Assembly: GCA_007124575.1 (NCBI GenBank)
Contig: SLEW01000018.1
Coordinates: 1-21,403 of the forward strand
From: Bacteroidales bacterium
Lineage (GTDB): Bacteria; Bacteroidota; Bacteroidia; Bacteroidales; UBA7960
Length of the DNA: 21,403 bases
Reading direction: 5' to 3'
Part shown: piece after piece, positions 9,501-16,901 of the stretch
Layout of the letters: every line of letters begins with the position of its first letter
How positions within the stretch are numbered: the first letter of the stretch is position 1
Position numbers and translations under genes: made by a program
The notes under the pieces: generated by a model
The model's input: the letters and a program-made list of their open reading frames with translations, nothing else
Database searches by the model: none
Told to the model about the DNA's origin: nothing

Positions 9501-10264
9501 GTGATCCCCTCGATCTCTTTTTCAATCACCTCATTGGGAAGCCGGTATGGTGGAATGCCATACCGGAGCATCCCGCCGGCATGGGCGCTGGCTTCAAAAA
9601 TTTCGGCATGATGACCCTCTTTTGCGAGGAAATAGGCAGCGGTCAGTCCGCCGGGTCCTGCGCCGATGATGGCCACCTTTTTTCCTGTGGGAGGTTTCAC
9701 TTCCGGCATGTAACGATCGTCTGAGAACATGTCGATGTCGGAGGTATAGCGTTTCAGGTAATCGATACCCACGCCCACGTCTTCCAGGAGGTTGCGCCGG
9801 CAAACGATCTCGCAGGGACGCACACAGACACGTCCGCATATAGCCGGCAGGGGGTTGGTCTGCTTGATCAGCTCCACGGCTTCTTTGTGCTTTCCCTTGC
9901 TGATCATGGAGATGTAACCCTGCACGTCGACGCCTGCCGGACATTCTTCGCGGCAGGGGGGAGCGCAATCGGCATAATGGTTGCTGACCAGAAGCTCCAG
10001 GGCAAACTTGCGTGACTTATGCACACGGGTATTGTCCGTAGCGATACGCATGCCCTCAGTGATATTTGTAGAGCAAGCAGGTTGAAGGCCGCGCATGCCT
10101 TCTACCTCTACTACGCATAGATAACAGGAAGAAAAGGGTTCCAGGCGGTCGTCATTGCACAAGGTGGGGATCTCTATGTTGAGCCTGCGGGCCAGATCCA
10201 GGATGGTCTCGCCTTTTATTCCCTGTACAATCTTGCCGTTTATGATAATGTTGAGTTTACTCAT
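6578..10264 (-). CDS. Composite redox subunit: 2Fe-2S + GltD-like NADPH flavoprotein + 4Fe-4S + degenerate FDH-like domain
   Basis: 1228 residues from the ATG at 10264; a TTG two codons upstream is less likely. Domains in order: plant-type [2Fe-2S] (C36, C47, C50, C64); a GltD N-terminal iron-sulfur region (CREECPAGVDV, then CGRVCVRPCE); FAD Rossmann fold with GAGPGGL near 197; NAD(P) fold GGGNTAMD near 330 with YRRTEKEMPA near 360, the Arg pair favouring NADPH; FAD-closing CGDGVTGPATL near 490. Next come CLECGCSELHTC near 580, two ferredoxin clusters (CILCSRCIRIC near 630, CESCGLCIDTC near 675), and an FDH-type N-terminal cluster (CNYCSVGC near 708) leading into a molybdopterin-oxidoreductase fold. 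The FDH Cys/Sec aligns with D830 and the next His with R831, and the C-terminal pterin-binding domain is absent. So formate dehydrogenase activity is unlikely. It lies 81 nt downstream of the NuoF-like gene in the same orientation. I infer the NADPH/ferredoxin half of a cytoplasmic transhydrogenase; databases may call it formate dehydrogenase alpha subunit or NADPH-dependent glutamate synthase. Confidence 0.85.
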   Translation of the reverse strand: MSKLNIIINGKIVQGIKGETILDLARRLNIEIPTLCNDDRLEPFSSCYLCVVEVEGMRGLQPACSTNITEGMRIATDNTRVHKSRKFALELLVSNHYADCAPPCREECPAGVDVQGYISMISKGKHKEAVELIKQTNPLPAICGRVCVRPCEIVCRRNLLEDVGVGIDYLKRYTSDIDMFSDDRYMPEVKPPTGKKVAIIGAGPGGLTAAYFLAKEGHHAEIFEASAHAGGMLRYGIPPYRLPNEVIEKEIEGITNLGAKIHYNQKLGDNLSYNKVKEGFDATILAIGSQKGTGIGCENDDAGNIFSGIDFLRNMETTGQKYDFAGKKVAVIGGGNTAMDCCRTAKRCGADEVTVIYRRTEKEMPANPIEIHESKLEGINYMFLTAPARVNKDENGNLKSLTCIRMKLGEPDASGRRRPVKIEGSEFDVELDYILAAIGQKTVVNFIDDISEHAGEELKLNRWGDIDADSGTLQTSISHVFACGDGVTGPATLIEAIAQGKIAARSTDQFLRNQEVTPSKNEFLSKKENFETQEKTDYQGLFPAQVREEMPTLDPEKRDNFDEVELGYEDQAAIKESLRCLECGCSELHTCDLKKYANDYQAEQKRFGGDYRKYQVDFEHPFVEIDNNKCILCSRCIRICSEVTGANALGLVNRGFETYVAPSMDGRLQDTNCESCGLCIDTCPTGAITENVPFKTMPVETETLRTICNYCSVGCEIRLHHKGGFTGRITGGKGLINKDGSICRYAKFGYHYMNDTNRITQPLKKVNGTFEPISFGEAFDMIKENITAVKPEENGFYIGARLTNEEMYQIQKLARAGVKTNNVSSFHYMDRGSGFFANTRFHVPVDDLHLAKRIYILDSEINYEHGVPGFYAWNKHFHDGVPMELITTDENNRMAHKATDTTAIKSAYHFVKAAIHYILSNKMENGVFIDDHCEGFDAYRKEVLRDNFDSLLEKAGCTPGQLSRFADSFNREPQSVILFSEKNVSSETCHELRNLCFITGKAGKTASGLMPLKEKNNAQGLFDMGACAAIAPGGKSMSDEKMIRKLQEAWSRDSIATNISQDQWRLLAEGQIKNAFVFGEDPIGCAQKPGEAEKVLGKTRLLVVQDLFMTETAKKADLVMPASVHTETGGSFTNTQKFIQQFDAVMPDPLEINSFGQLRRLHELFGMEAPDTPAAVMVEAASLMNNGPDTSLYQFVKTSPNGHAKHFDHGCDHLVKRFEDWWEESFSK

Positions 10265-10351
10265 TTTCAAAAGGGTTGATCTTATTGTTTTTTAATTGTT
10301 TTTATGTTCGGATAATGCCAGAACTGGCGGTGACCTAAGCTGCCAGCCAGG

Positions 10352-12130
10352 CTATTCCATATGAATGGCTTCAAACTTACACCGCGTAAAACACACACCA
10401 CACTGGATGCATTTTTCCTGTAAGATATTGTGTGCCTGTTTCTTTTCGCCTACTATGGCATCGGTGGGGCAACCTTTCAGGCAAGCCATGCAGCCTGTGC
10501 ACTTTTCTTCGATTATGGTATAAGTAAGCAGTTTCTTGCAGCTGATGGCGGGACATTTTTTATCGCGGATGTGCGCTTCATACTCATCGCGGAAATACTT
10601 AATGGTGGTAAGCACCGGGTTAGGTGCTGTTTGCCCGAGTCCGCACAAGGAACTGTCTTTGATGGTTTCTGCCAGTTCCTCCAGCATTTCGATGTCTCCT
10701 TCTTGTCCTTCACCTTCGGTTATGCGTGTAAGAACTTCAAGCATCCTCTTGGTGCCGACCCGGCAGAAGGTACATTTACCACAGCTTTCCTTCTGTGTGA
10801 AGTCCAGGAAGAATCTTGCGATGTCTACCACGCAGGTGGTCTCGTCCATCACCACCATGCCTCCAGACCCCATGATGGCGCCGGTGGCATTCACCGAGTC
10901 ATAATCCACCGGGGTATGGCTCAGGTGCTCCGGGATACATCCCCCTGACGGGCCTCCCAGCTGAACGGCCTTAAATTTTTTGTTGTCTGTGATGCCTCCG
11001 CCCAGCTTATAGATGACATCTTTGATACTGATTCCCATCGGCACTTCCACGAGTCCGCCGTGGTTGATTTTTCCTGTAAGGGCAAACACCTTGGTGCCTT
11101 TACTTTTTTCGGTACCGTATTGTGCGTAGGCTTCTGGTCCCTGATGGATGATCCACGGGATGTTGATGAACGTTTCCACATTATTAATGTTGGTGGGATT
11201 TTTCCACAGCCCGGCTTCGGCGGGGAAGGGAGGACGGCGCCGTGGCATTCCGCGAGCACCCTCTATGGAGGCGATCAGGGCGGTCTCCTCGCCGCACACA
11301 AAGGCGCCTGCACCCTCTTTGATGATGATGTCAAAATCAAAACCGGGGATGCCAAAGATGTCTTTGCCGAGGTAGCCTTTTACCCGGGCCTGTTCAATGG
11401 CCATATTAAGTCGTTTGATGGCAAGTGGATATTCCGCACGACAATAGATGTAGCCCTCACTGGCTCCGATAGCATAGCCACAGATCATCATGCCCTCCAG
11501 TACTCCGTGGGGGTCGCCTTCCAGGATGGAGCGATCCATGAATGCACCGGGATCGCCCTCATCGGCGTTGCATATCACATATTTGCGTTCGGATTGATTG
11601 TTGCGGGCAAATTTCCACTTCATGCCCGTGGGGAAGCCACCGCCGCCCCTGCCACGAATACCTGAATCCAGCACATGCTGAATTACCTGTTCAGGACTGA
11701 TGTTTTCATTGGCAATCTTACGGATGCCTTTATATCCATCGCGTGCCTCATAATCCTCCAAAGACTCCGGGTCGATATGGCCGCAATTGCGCAGGCTGAT
11801 CTTCACCTGCCCGTCAAAAAACTCCTGGTCCTTGGAAGGGTATTTGTCAGACTGGACAATGTAATCGGGGATGGGTGTAAATTTTTTGATGTGCTTGTCG
11901 ATGATCTCGTCAACCCTTGCCTGGTCTACTTCACCATACAGGTATTTGCCCGTGTCGTCTATGATTTCGACGAGAGGCTCCCTGAAGCACATCCCGATAC
12001 AGCTGGTTTTTCTCAGGTTTATCTCCAGCTTATCGGTATTGATTATTCTTTCAAATTCATTATAGGTTTTAGAGGCGCCTGCAGCAATACCGCAGCTTCC
12101 CAGACCTACAATTACTTGTGTTTTTCCCAT
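10352..12130 (-). CDS. NuoF/HydB-like NADH-binding flavoprotein subunit
   Basis: 592 residues, the FMN- and NADH-binding subunit shared by complex I, HydABC-type hydrogenases and NAD-linked formate dehydrogenases. An N-terminal thioredoxin-like 2Fe-2S domain has C13, C44 and C48 (GLGSCGIAAGA, CIGMC); only three Cys are seen. The FMN loop RGRGGGGFPTGMKW is near 157-170, and the NADH site GAGAFVCGEETALI near 270-285. The 4Fe-4S (N3-type) ligands are ESCGKCTFC near 447 and SSLCGLGQ near 492. A C-terminal extension carries two ferredoxin clusters (CTGCMACLKGC and CIQCGVCFTRC, about 545-585), which complex I NuoF lacks and HydB has. Starts at the ATG at 12130, 21 nt after the NuoE-like stop. Oxidises or reduces NADH in the cytoplasm and, with the composite subunit, is the probable flavin bifurcation or transfer centre (inference). 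Confidence 0.93.
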   Translation of the reverse strand: MGKTQVIVGLGSCGIAAGASKTYNEFERIINTDKLEINLRKTSCIGMCFREPLVEIIDDTGKYLYGEVDQARVDEIIDKHIKKFTPIPDYIVQSDKYPSKDQEFFDGQVKISLRNCGHIDPESLEDYEARDGYKGIRKIANENISPEQVIQHVLDSGIRGRGGGGFPTGMKWKFARNNQSERKYVICNADEGDPGAFMDRSILEGDPHGVLEGMMICGYAIGASEGYIYCRAEYPLAIKRLNMAIEQARVKGYLGKDIFGIPGFDFDIIIKEGAGAFVCGEETALIASIEGARGMPRRRPPFPAEAGLWKNPTNINNVETFINIPWIIHQGPEAYAQYGTEKSKGTKVFALTGKINHGGLVEVPMGISIKDVIYKLGGGITDNKKFKAVQLGGPSGGCIPEHLSHTPVDYDSVNATGAIMGSGGMVVMDETTCVVDIARFFLDFTQKESCGKCTFCRVGTKRMLEVLTRITEGEGQEGDIEMLEELAETIKDSSLCGLGQTAPNPVLTTIKYFRDEYEAHIRDKKCPAISCKKLLTYTIIEEKCTGCMACLKGCPTDAIVGEKKQAHNILQEKCIQCGVCFTRCKFEAIHME

Positions 12131-12151
12131 TTTTGGCAGGTATTTGGTGAA

Positions 12152-12673
12152 TTAATTGTTTTCGCTTCTGCGGATCTCCCTGATGATCTTTACCGCTTGC
12201 CGGGGCGAGAGTTTTCCGTACGTTTCATCGCCGATCATCATCACAGGAGCCAGAGAACAGCAGCCAAGGCAGGCAACGGTTTCCACGGTAAATAATCCGT
12301 CCTCTGTTGTTTCGCCATCCTTGATCTGCAGATTGTCAAGGATCTCGTCGGTGATGGCGGTAACATTTTGTACGTGACAGGCGGTGCCGTGACACATTTT
12401 TACGATGTGCTTTCCTGCAGGCACCAGCCGAAATTGTGCGTAGAACGTCGCTACGCCGTACATCTCATTCAGCTCCAGGCCGGTGGCCTGATGTATTTTG
12501 GCAAACGCCGCTTTAGGAAGATACCCGTATATCTCCTGTGTGCCCTGAAGCAGGGGAATCATATTCCCTTTTCTGTCTTTGTATTTTTCAAGAAGTGGTT
12601 CCATGAGGGTAAGGTCTACCTCGCCCAATAAAAGCTCTTCTTTTCTGGCTGGTTTTAATCGTTGTATGCGCAT
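12152..12673 (-). CDS. NuoE/HydC-like [2Fe-2S] thioredoxin-fold subunit
   Basis: 173 residues from the ATG at 12673, carrying one [2Fe-2S] cluster that relays electrons from the FMN subunit. Ligands are C94 and C99 (CHGTAC) and C135 and C139 (CLGCC), the standard C-x4-C and C-x3-C pattern. Upstream family blocks QEIYGYLP and GVATFYAQF are present. An ATG at 12730 in the same frame would add 19 residues, but it coincides with the -33 element of the likely promoter, and the added residues do not look like the family, so I chose 12673. First gene of the operon with the NuoF-like and composite subunits. Confidence 0.92.
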   Translation of the reverse strand: MRIQRLKPARKEELLLGEVDLTLMEPLLEKYKDRKGNMIPLLQGTQEIYGYLPKAAFAKIHQATGLELNEMYGVATFYAQFRLVPAGKHIVKMCHGTACHVQNVTAITDEILDNLQIKDGETTEDGLFTVETVACLGCCSLAPVMMIGDETYGKLSPRQAVKIIREIRRSENN

Positions 12674-12700
12674 AACGTGAGGCTTTATTATTTTCGAGGT

Positions 12701-12733
12701 GAAAATTACATAAAATTGATAAAGCGGCACAAA
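12701..12733 (-). promoter_or_regulatory. Probable promoter of the NuoE/NuoF/composite redox operon
   Basis: On the minus strand TTTG (12733-12730), 21 nt, then TAATTTTC (12708-12701), one base off the Bacteroidota -7 box TAnnTTTG. It would start transcription near 12694, about 20 nt before the chosen ATG at 12673. Confidence 0.5.
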
Positions 12734-12807
12734 AGAAGAAGGGATATTTTTTTTAGAAGAAATATTTGGAAAAGAGGGGAAATTTTGGTATGGGAGGGTT
12801 AAGGTTC

Positions 12808-12833
12808 GTCATTCCGAACGAAGTGAGGAATCT
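12808..12833. repeat. Small intergenic fold-back element, copy A
   Basis: GTCATTCCGAACGAAGTGAG followed by GAATCT. Arms ATTCC (12811-12815) and GGAAT (12827-12831) enclose a loop with the core CGAAGTG. A diverged copy lies at 15336-15362. It lies between the redox operon promoter and the end of the helicase gene. From memory, variants of GTCATTCTGAGCGAAGCG are common interspersed intergenic repeats in Bacteroidota and other bacteria. Besides this element, the gap 12734-12891 shows nothing I can name. Confidence 0.6.
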
Positions 12834-12891
12834 GTTTGTTTACCGGGTTAAAAAGGTTTTGCGAGGGCATCGTTTGGGCTGTTCGGCGGGC

Positions 12892-15174
12892 TTAATGATT
12901 TTGTGATTTTTTGAAAGCGAGGGCCAGTCTGATGTCGGAAAAGGTGAATTCGTCACCCAGGACGCGGATGATATCTGTTAACTTGCTGCTTTTTATGGCG
13001 TCAGAGGCAGCCAGTATCTGTTCCCGTTTTTTTTGATCCAGGAAATCATCGACGTTCAGCAGGTCTTTTTCTATGTTTTCGGCCATGTGCGACATAATTG
13101 TGCTTTCGGCCAGTTGCCGGATTTGGGCTATTTCTTCCACGCTCTTTCCTTCTTTAAATAAGGCGTAGCTCACTTCCGCCGAGGTTGTTTTTTTCTCTTT
13201 TTTTCCTGGTTTATTCTGATTTTTGCCTCGGCCTTCCAGGGTCTTTGTTTTCTGATATACCTTTACCTTGCCCTCATCAAGCATGGTGTCGCGCTCTTTC
13301 TGGAGGTCCGGGTCACTGGTGAGCTCGTGGGTAGGTTCTTTGTTTTCTATCATGGCATGAATCAGTGCAGCGGCTTTGTGAATTTGCCTCATTCGATCAA
13401 AGAAGGCGGTTTCAAGATCACGCAGCTCCCTGGCATAAGCTTTTGTTCCTTTTTGTTTTTCCACTTCAGCGATATGATCGATGATTTGCCGGGAGAAAGC
13501 TTGCAGCTTAGGTTTGAAATAGGATCCGGCTTTTTGCACCCGTGATTTGACAGTCTCAAGGTCTGTCATTCTCTTTGCCGCTATTTTTTTTCTCAGTTCC
13601 AGGAGAAAGCGGTCGGCAATTATTTTTTCCTTTTCAAAACCGGAGTATAGGTCTTGTGCCCAGGCTTTGAATCCCTGCTTGGCAGACCGTTTTTCTGCTT
13701 TGTTATAGCTTTGCAGGTGCCACCTGAGCATATCTGATAAATCCCCGAAATGGAACATCCGCATCAGCTCCTGGCGCAGGTAGGTTATGGATTCTTCTTT
13801 GAGCACTTCTTTCAGGTTGGCGGGCGGTGCTTTGTCCGAATGAAAGCGCTGCAGTTCCGGGTCCTGGCCCGGTGGTTTTTCGGGCAGCGGCCTGCTTAGC
13901 ACCAGGCCATCAAGGCTGGTGAGCCGCGACATGGCCACATAGATCTGCCCGGGCGCAAAAGCCGATGAAACATCAATCACGGCTTTGTCGAAAGTCAGAC
14001 CCTGACTTTTGTGCACCGTGATCGCCCAGGCAAGCTTAAGGGGATACTGCGAGAAAGTGCCCTGCAGCTTCTCTTCGATTTCGTTGTTTTCCTGGTTAAC
14101 AGAATATTTTTTGTTTTCCCAGGTATAACGTTCCACCCATGTGGATGGCGTGCCATCATCAAATGCCACCCTGATACCTTCTTCGCCGAGCTGGTCTATC
14201 ACACCGATCTTTCCATTGAAATAACGCTGATCGCCTGTATGGTCATTTTTTACAAACATCACCTGTGCATCCTTTTTTAACTGCAGCTTATATTCAACGG
14301 GATATGTTTTTTCATCAAAATCCTTCTCTACCAAGGCTTCATAGGTGAAGACGGGGTTTTTGATCTTTTGCATGGCTTTGTTGTTGACACGATCGGCTTT
14401 ATGGTTATGTGTGGTCAGGTAGACGTATCCCTGGCTGTCAAGGGGGTCAAAGTCGGGTTGCACGCGTTTATTCAGCAAGGACAGCCCTTCGCTATCCAGT
14501 TTATTGTCACGTATTTTGTTGAGCAGCCGGATAAACTCCGGATCACTTTGCCGGTAGATGTGATCCAGTTCTATGTATACGGGTGGGTTTTGTTTCAGTG
14601 CCCTGGCCTGGAAAAAATAGAGGCCGGGGTAAAAGTTTTGCAGGACATTCCATGCTTCATGTTTAACTACGGGAGGAAGTTGCAGTAAGTCTCCAATAAA
14701 AAGGATCTGTACGCCGCCAAAAGGAACATTTCTTTTCCTGCGAACATGTTGCAGGATGACATCAATGGCATCCAGAAGATCAGCGCGCAGCATGCTTACC
14801 TCGTCGATGATCAGCAGTTCGATTTCACGCAGAAGCTTTCTTTTGGCATCAAAGTATCGTCTGCCCCGGATAAGGCTTTGGGGGGTATGTATCTCTGTTT
14901 GAATCTCTTTGCCTGCGAGTCCGCGCTCTGAGGGCAAAAATGAACCAAAGGGAAGCTGAAAGAGGGAATGAAGGGTGACGCCTCCTGCATTGATTGCAGC
15001 GATCCCGGTAGGGGCGGCGACAACTGCTTTTTTATGGGTATACGAGAGGATGTTTTTCAGAAATGTAGTTTTTCCTGTACCTGCTCTTCCGGTCAGGAAA
15101 ATATGACGTCCCGTACTGTTTATAAACCGGGAGGCAAGCTGTTTTTCTTCGTTTTTTATATCATTTGCCGACAT
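12892..15174 (-). CDS. PIF1-family DNA helicase with C-terminal HTH (HTH_40-like) domain
   Basis: 760 residues, superfamily 1B 5'-3' DNA helicase. Walker A GRAGTGKTT (29-37), APTGIAAINAGG motif Ia (54-65), Walker B LLIIDEVSM (120-128), GDLLQLPPV motif III near 160, and C-terminal RecA motifs HKSQGLTFDKAVID near 385-400 and YVAMSRLTSLDGL near 412-425. A charged helical linker (about 480-650, with KKEKK-rich stretches) leads to a C-terminal helix-turn-helix region (about 655-755; SYALFKEGKSVEEIAQIRQL) resembling the HTH_40 domain found at the end of some RecQ-type helicases. Probably resolves G-quadruplexes, R-loops or stalled forks (family knowledge). Starts at the ATG at 15174, about 30 nt after a consensus promoter. 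Monocistronic. Confidence 0.92.
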   Translation of the reverse strand: MSANDIKNEEKQLASRFINSTGRHIFLTGRAGTGKTTFLKNILSYTHKKAVVAAPTGIAAINAGGVTLHSLFQLPFGSFLPSERGLAGKEIQTEIHTPQSLIRGRRYFDAKRKLLREIELLIIDEVSMLRADLLDAIDVILQHVRRKRNVPFGGVQILFIGDLLQLPPVVKHEAWNVLQNFYPGLYFFQARALKQNPPVYIELDHIYRQSDPEFIRLLNKIRDNKLDSEGLSLLNKRVQPDFDPLDSQGYVYLTTHNHKADRVNNKAMQKIKNPVFTYEALVEKDFDEKTYPVEYKLQLKKDAQVMFVKNDHTGDQRYFNGKIGVIDQLGEEGIRVAFDDGTPSTWVERYTWENKKYSVNQENNEIEEKLQGTFSQYPLKLAWAITVHKSQGLTFDKAVIDVSSAFAPGQIYVAMSRLTSLDGLVLSRPLPEKPPGQDPELQRFHSDKAPPANLKEVLKEESITYLRQELMRMFHFGDLSDMLRWHLQSYNKAEKRSAKQGFKAWAQDLYSGFEKEKIIADRFLLELRKKIAAKRMTDLETVKSRVQKAGSYFKPKLQAFSRQIIDHIAEVEKQKGTKAYARELRDLETAFFDRMRQIHKAAALIHAMIENKEPTHELTSDPDLQKERDTMLDEGKVKVYQKTKTLEGRGKNQNKPGKKEKKTTSAEVSYALFKEGKSVEEIAQIRQLAESTIMSHMAENIEKDLLNVDDFLDQKKREQILAASDAIKSSKLTDIIRVLGDEFTFSDIRLALAFKKSQNH

Positions 15175-15210
15175 ATGCTTTTTTGATCTTTGTTTTAAGA
15201 CTTATCTGAA

Positions 15211-15242
15211 CAAAATTACAACAAAATATCTTTTTAAACAAA
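15211..15242 (-). promoter_or_regulatory. Bacteroidota-type promoter of the helicase gene
   Basis: On the minus strand TTTG (15242-15239), 20 nt, then TAATTTTG (15218-15211), an exact TAnnTTTG match. A second TTTG lies four bases further upstream (15246-15243). Predicted transcription start near 15204, leader about 30 nt. Confidence 0.72.
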
Positions 15243-15335
15243 CAAAATTTAAACAAATAACATAAATAATTTATGATATGGTATATTGTTAATTGAATTA
15301 AAGGGAACGAGGATGAATTCAACCTCCAAACCTCT

Positions 15336-15362
15336 TCATCCCGGCGCGAAGTGGAGGGATCA
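15336..15362. repeat. Small intergenic fold-back element, copy B
   Basis: TTCATCCCGGCGCGAAGTGG followed by AGGGATC. Arms ATCCC (15338-15342) and GGGAT (15356-15360) enclose a 13-nt loop with the core CGAAGTG also present in copy A at 12808-12833. Compared with copy A, the third arm base and its pairing partner have both changed (T-A to C-G), so the stem is kept. Confidence 0.55.
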
Positions 15363-15414
15363 CATACTATAACCAGGTAATCTTTTTAATCCATTCAACG
15401 CATGACGGTAAGGT

Positions 15415-15449
15415 AATAAAAAAAGCCCGGAACGCATTCCGGGCTTTTG
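15415..15449 (-). terminator. Rho-independent terminator of gdhA
   Basis: A perfect 12-bp stem (15421-15432 with 15437-15448, arm AAAAGCCCGGAA) with a 4-nt loop. On the minus strand the stem is followed by a T-run (TTTTTTTATT). It lies about 36 nt past the gdhA stop codon. Confidence 0.9.
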
Positions 15450-15484
15450 TATTGATATGGCGAAAAGCCTGTTTTCAGGCCTTC

Positions 15485-16822
15485 TTAAATAACGCCCTGG
15501 TCGATCATGGCGTCGGCCACCTTAATGAAGCCGGCGATATTTGCACCCTTCACATAGTCGATATAGCCATCTTCATTCTGGCCATATTTCTTACATGCTT
15601 CATGGATGTTCTTCATGATCTCATGGAGTTTTTCTTCTACTTCTTCAGCTGGCCAGCTAAGCATCATGGCATTCTGGGTCTGCTCCAGTCCTGATGTGGA
15701 AACACCGCCTGCATTAGCTGCTTTGCCGGGGCCATAAAGGATTTTGGCTTCCTGGATAACTTCAACCGCTTCCGGGGTACAGGGCATATTGGCGCCTTCA
15801 GAGATGGCGATTACGCCGTTTTTCACCAGATTTTTTGCATCTTCTTCGTTGAGTTCGTTCTGGATGGCGCAAGGCATGGCGAGATCGGCCTTTTGCTCCC
15901 ATGGGCGCTTGCCTTCGAAGAACTGTGCATTGGGGAATTCGAAGGTATAAGGTTTCACGATGTCCTGGTTGGAAGCACGTAACTCGAGCAGGTAATCGAT
16001 CTTTTCTCCGGAGATGCCATCAGGATCATAAACATACCCGTCGGGTCCGCTGATGGTGATTACCTTGGCGCCCAGTTGTGTAGCCTTTGTTGCAGCACCC
16101 CATGTTACGTTTCCAAAACCGGAAAGTGCTACAGTTTTGCCTTCAAGGGTTTCGCCTTTTACCTTTAACATCTCTTCTGCAAAATAAACGGCTCCGAAAC
16201 CAGTGGCCTCCGGGCGGATCAGGCTGCCGCCCCAGTTACGTCCTTTACCGGTAAAGGTACCGGTATGCTCACCCACAATTTTCTTGTACATGCCATACAT
16301 GTAACCAATTTCACGACCACCCACGCCAATGTCTCCGGCCGGAATGTCGATCTGGGGACCAATATACTTATAGAGCTCTGACATGAATGCCTGGCAGAAG
16401 CGCATGATCTCAGCCTGTGATTTACCCTTGGGGTCAAAATCACTGCCACCCTTGGCACCTCCCATGGGAAGCGTAGTAAGGCTGTTTTTGAAGATCTGTT
16501 CGAAACCAAGGAACTTAAGACCACTAAGCGTAACACTTGGGTGGAAACGGCATCCGCCTTTGTATGGTCCGATCGCGTTGTTAAACTGTACACGGTAACC
16601 CCTGTTTACCTGCACCTTGCCCTTGTCATCAACCCACTCAACCTTGAAGGAGATCACCCTGTCAGGCTCGGTAATGCGTTCGATAATATTAGCTGCCTGG
16701 TATTTTGGGTTTTCTTCAACCACGTCGATGATGGTTTCCAATACTTCCCGAACAGCTTGTAAAAACTCTTTTTCGCCTGGATTTTTGCGTTCCAGGTCTG
16801 CCATTATTTTTTCTAAATTCAT
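15485..16822 (-). CDS. gdhA: Glutamate dehydrogenase, hexameric family, probably NADP-linked
   Basis: 445 residues from the ATG at 16822. Interconverts glutamate with 2-oxoglutarate and ammonia in the cytoplasm. Catalytic and substrate residues are in place: K88 (GPYKGGCRFHP), K112 (QIFKNSL), K124 (LPMGGAKGGSDF) and D164 (IPAGDIGVG). From memory these fall one residue before the equivalent positions of the Clostridium symbiosum enzyme, which supports the start. An in-frame ATG at 16849 would add nine residues without family support. The nucleotide fold has SGFGNVTWG and then SGPDGYVYDPDGI; the related SDSxGYxYDPDGI is typical of NADP-type enzymes, but cofactor choice is not proven. Monocistronic, with its own promoter and terminator. 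Inverted arms around the -7 box suggest regulation. It could supply or use the NADPH pool handled by the nearby redox complex (inference). Confidence 0.96.
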   Translation of the reverse strand: MNLEKIMADLERKNPGEKEFLQAVREVLETIIDVVEENPKYQAANIIERITEPDRVISFKVEWVDDKGKVQVNRGYRVQFNNAIGPYKGGCRFHPSVTLSGLKFLGFEQIFKNSLTTLPMGGAKGGSDFDPKGKSQAEIMRFCQAFMSELYKYIGPQIDIPAGDIGVGGREIGYMYGMYKKIVGEHTGTFTGKGRNWGGSLIRPEATGFGAVYFAEEMLKVKGETLEGKTVALSGFGNVTWGAATKATQLGAKVITISGPDGYVYDPDGISGEKIDYLLELRASNQDIVKPYTFEFPNAQFFEGKRPWEQKADLAMPCAIQNELNEEDAKNLVKNGVIAISEGANMPCTPEAVEVIQEAKILYGPGKAANAGGVSTSGLEQTQNAMMLSWPAEEVEEKLHEIMKNIHEACKKYGQNEDGYIDYVKGANIAGFIKVADAMIDQGVI

Positions 16823-16875
16823 GGTACTTGGATTTAAAAAATGGAACAATAAGTGATAGTTGTTAATTAATTATC

Positions 16876-16901
16876 AATAAGGGGCGAATTTAGCCCTTAT
16901 T
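16876..16901. promoter_or_regulatory. Inverted repeat overlapping the gdhA -7 box, possible operator
   Basis: AATAAGGG (16876-16883), 10 nt, CCCTTATT (16894-16901): perfect 8-bp arms centred on the proposed -7 box. Position and symmetry fit binding by a dimeric regulator that would block RNA polymerase. A transcript hairpin is less likely, because most of it lies at or upstream of the predicted start. Confidence 0.45.

Larger units (their letters stand above)
15175..15484. other. 310-bp gene-free region between gdhA and the helicase gene
   Basis: Holds the helicase promoter (15211-15242), a very AT-rich stretch (about 15215-15300), a small fold-back repeat (15336-15362) and the gdhA terminator (15415-15449). 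A short extra inverted repeat GCCTG-TTTT-CAGGC lies at 15467-15480, just past the gdhA stop codon. No coding region or RNA gene is recognised. Confidence 0.75.

Noticed and set aside
6578..10264. Annotation as NAD-linked formate dehydrogenase or selenocysteine enzyme
   Set aside because: The frame has no internal TGA, the Cys/Sec and His positions are Asp and Arg, and the final pterin-binding domain is absent.
6578..12673. Complex I (Nuo) fragment or HydABC hydrogenase
   Set aside because: No membrane or other Nuo subunits are adjacent, and no H-cluster motifs of [FeFe]-hydrogenase are present in the large subunit.
12674..12730. Upstream ATG for the NuoE-like gene
   Set aside because: It coincides with the -33 element of the likely promoter, and the extra 19 residues do not fit the family.
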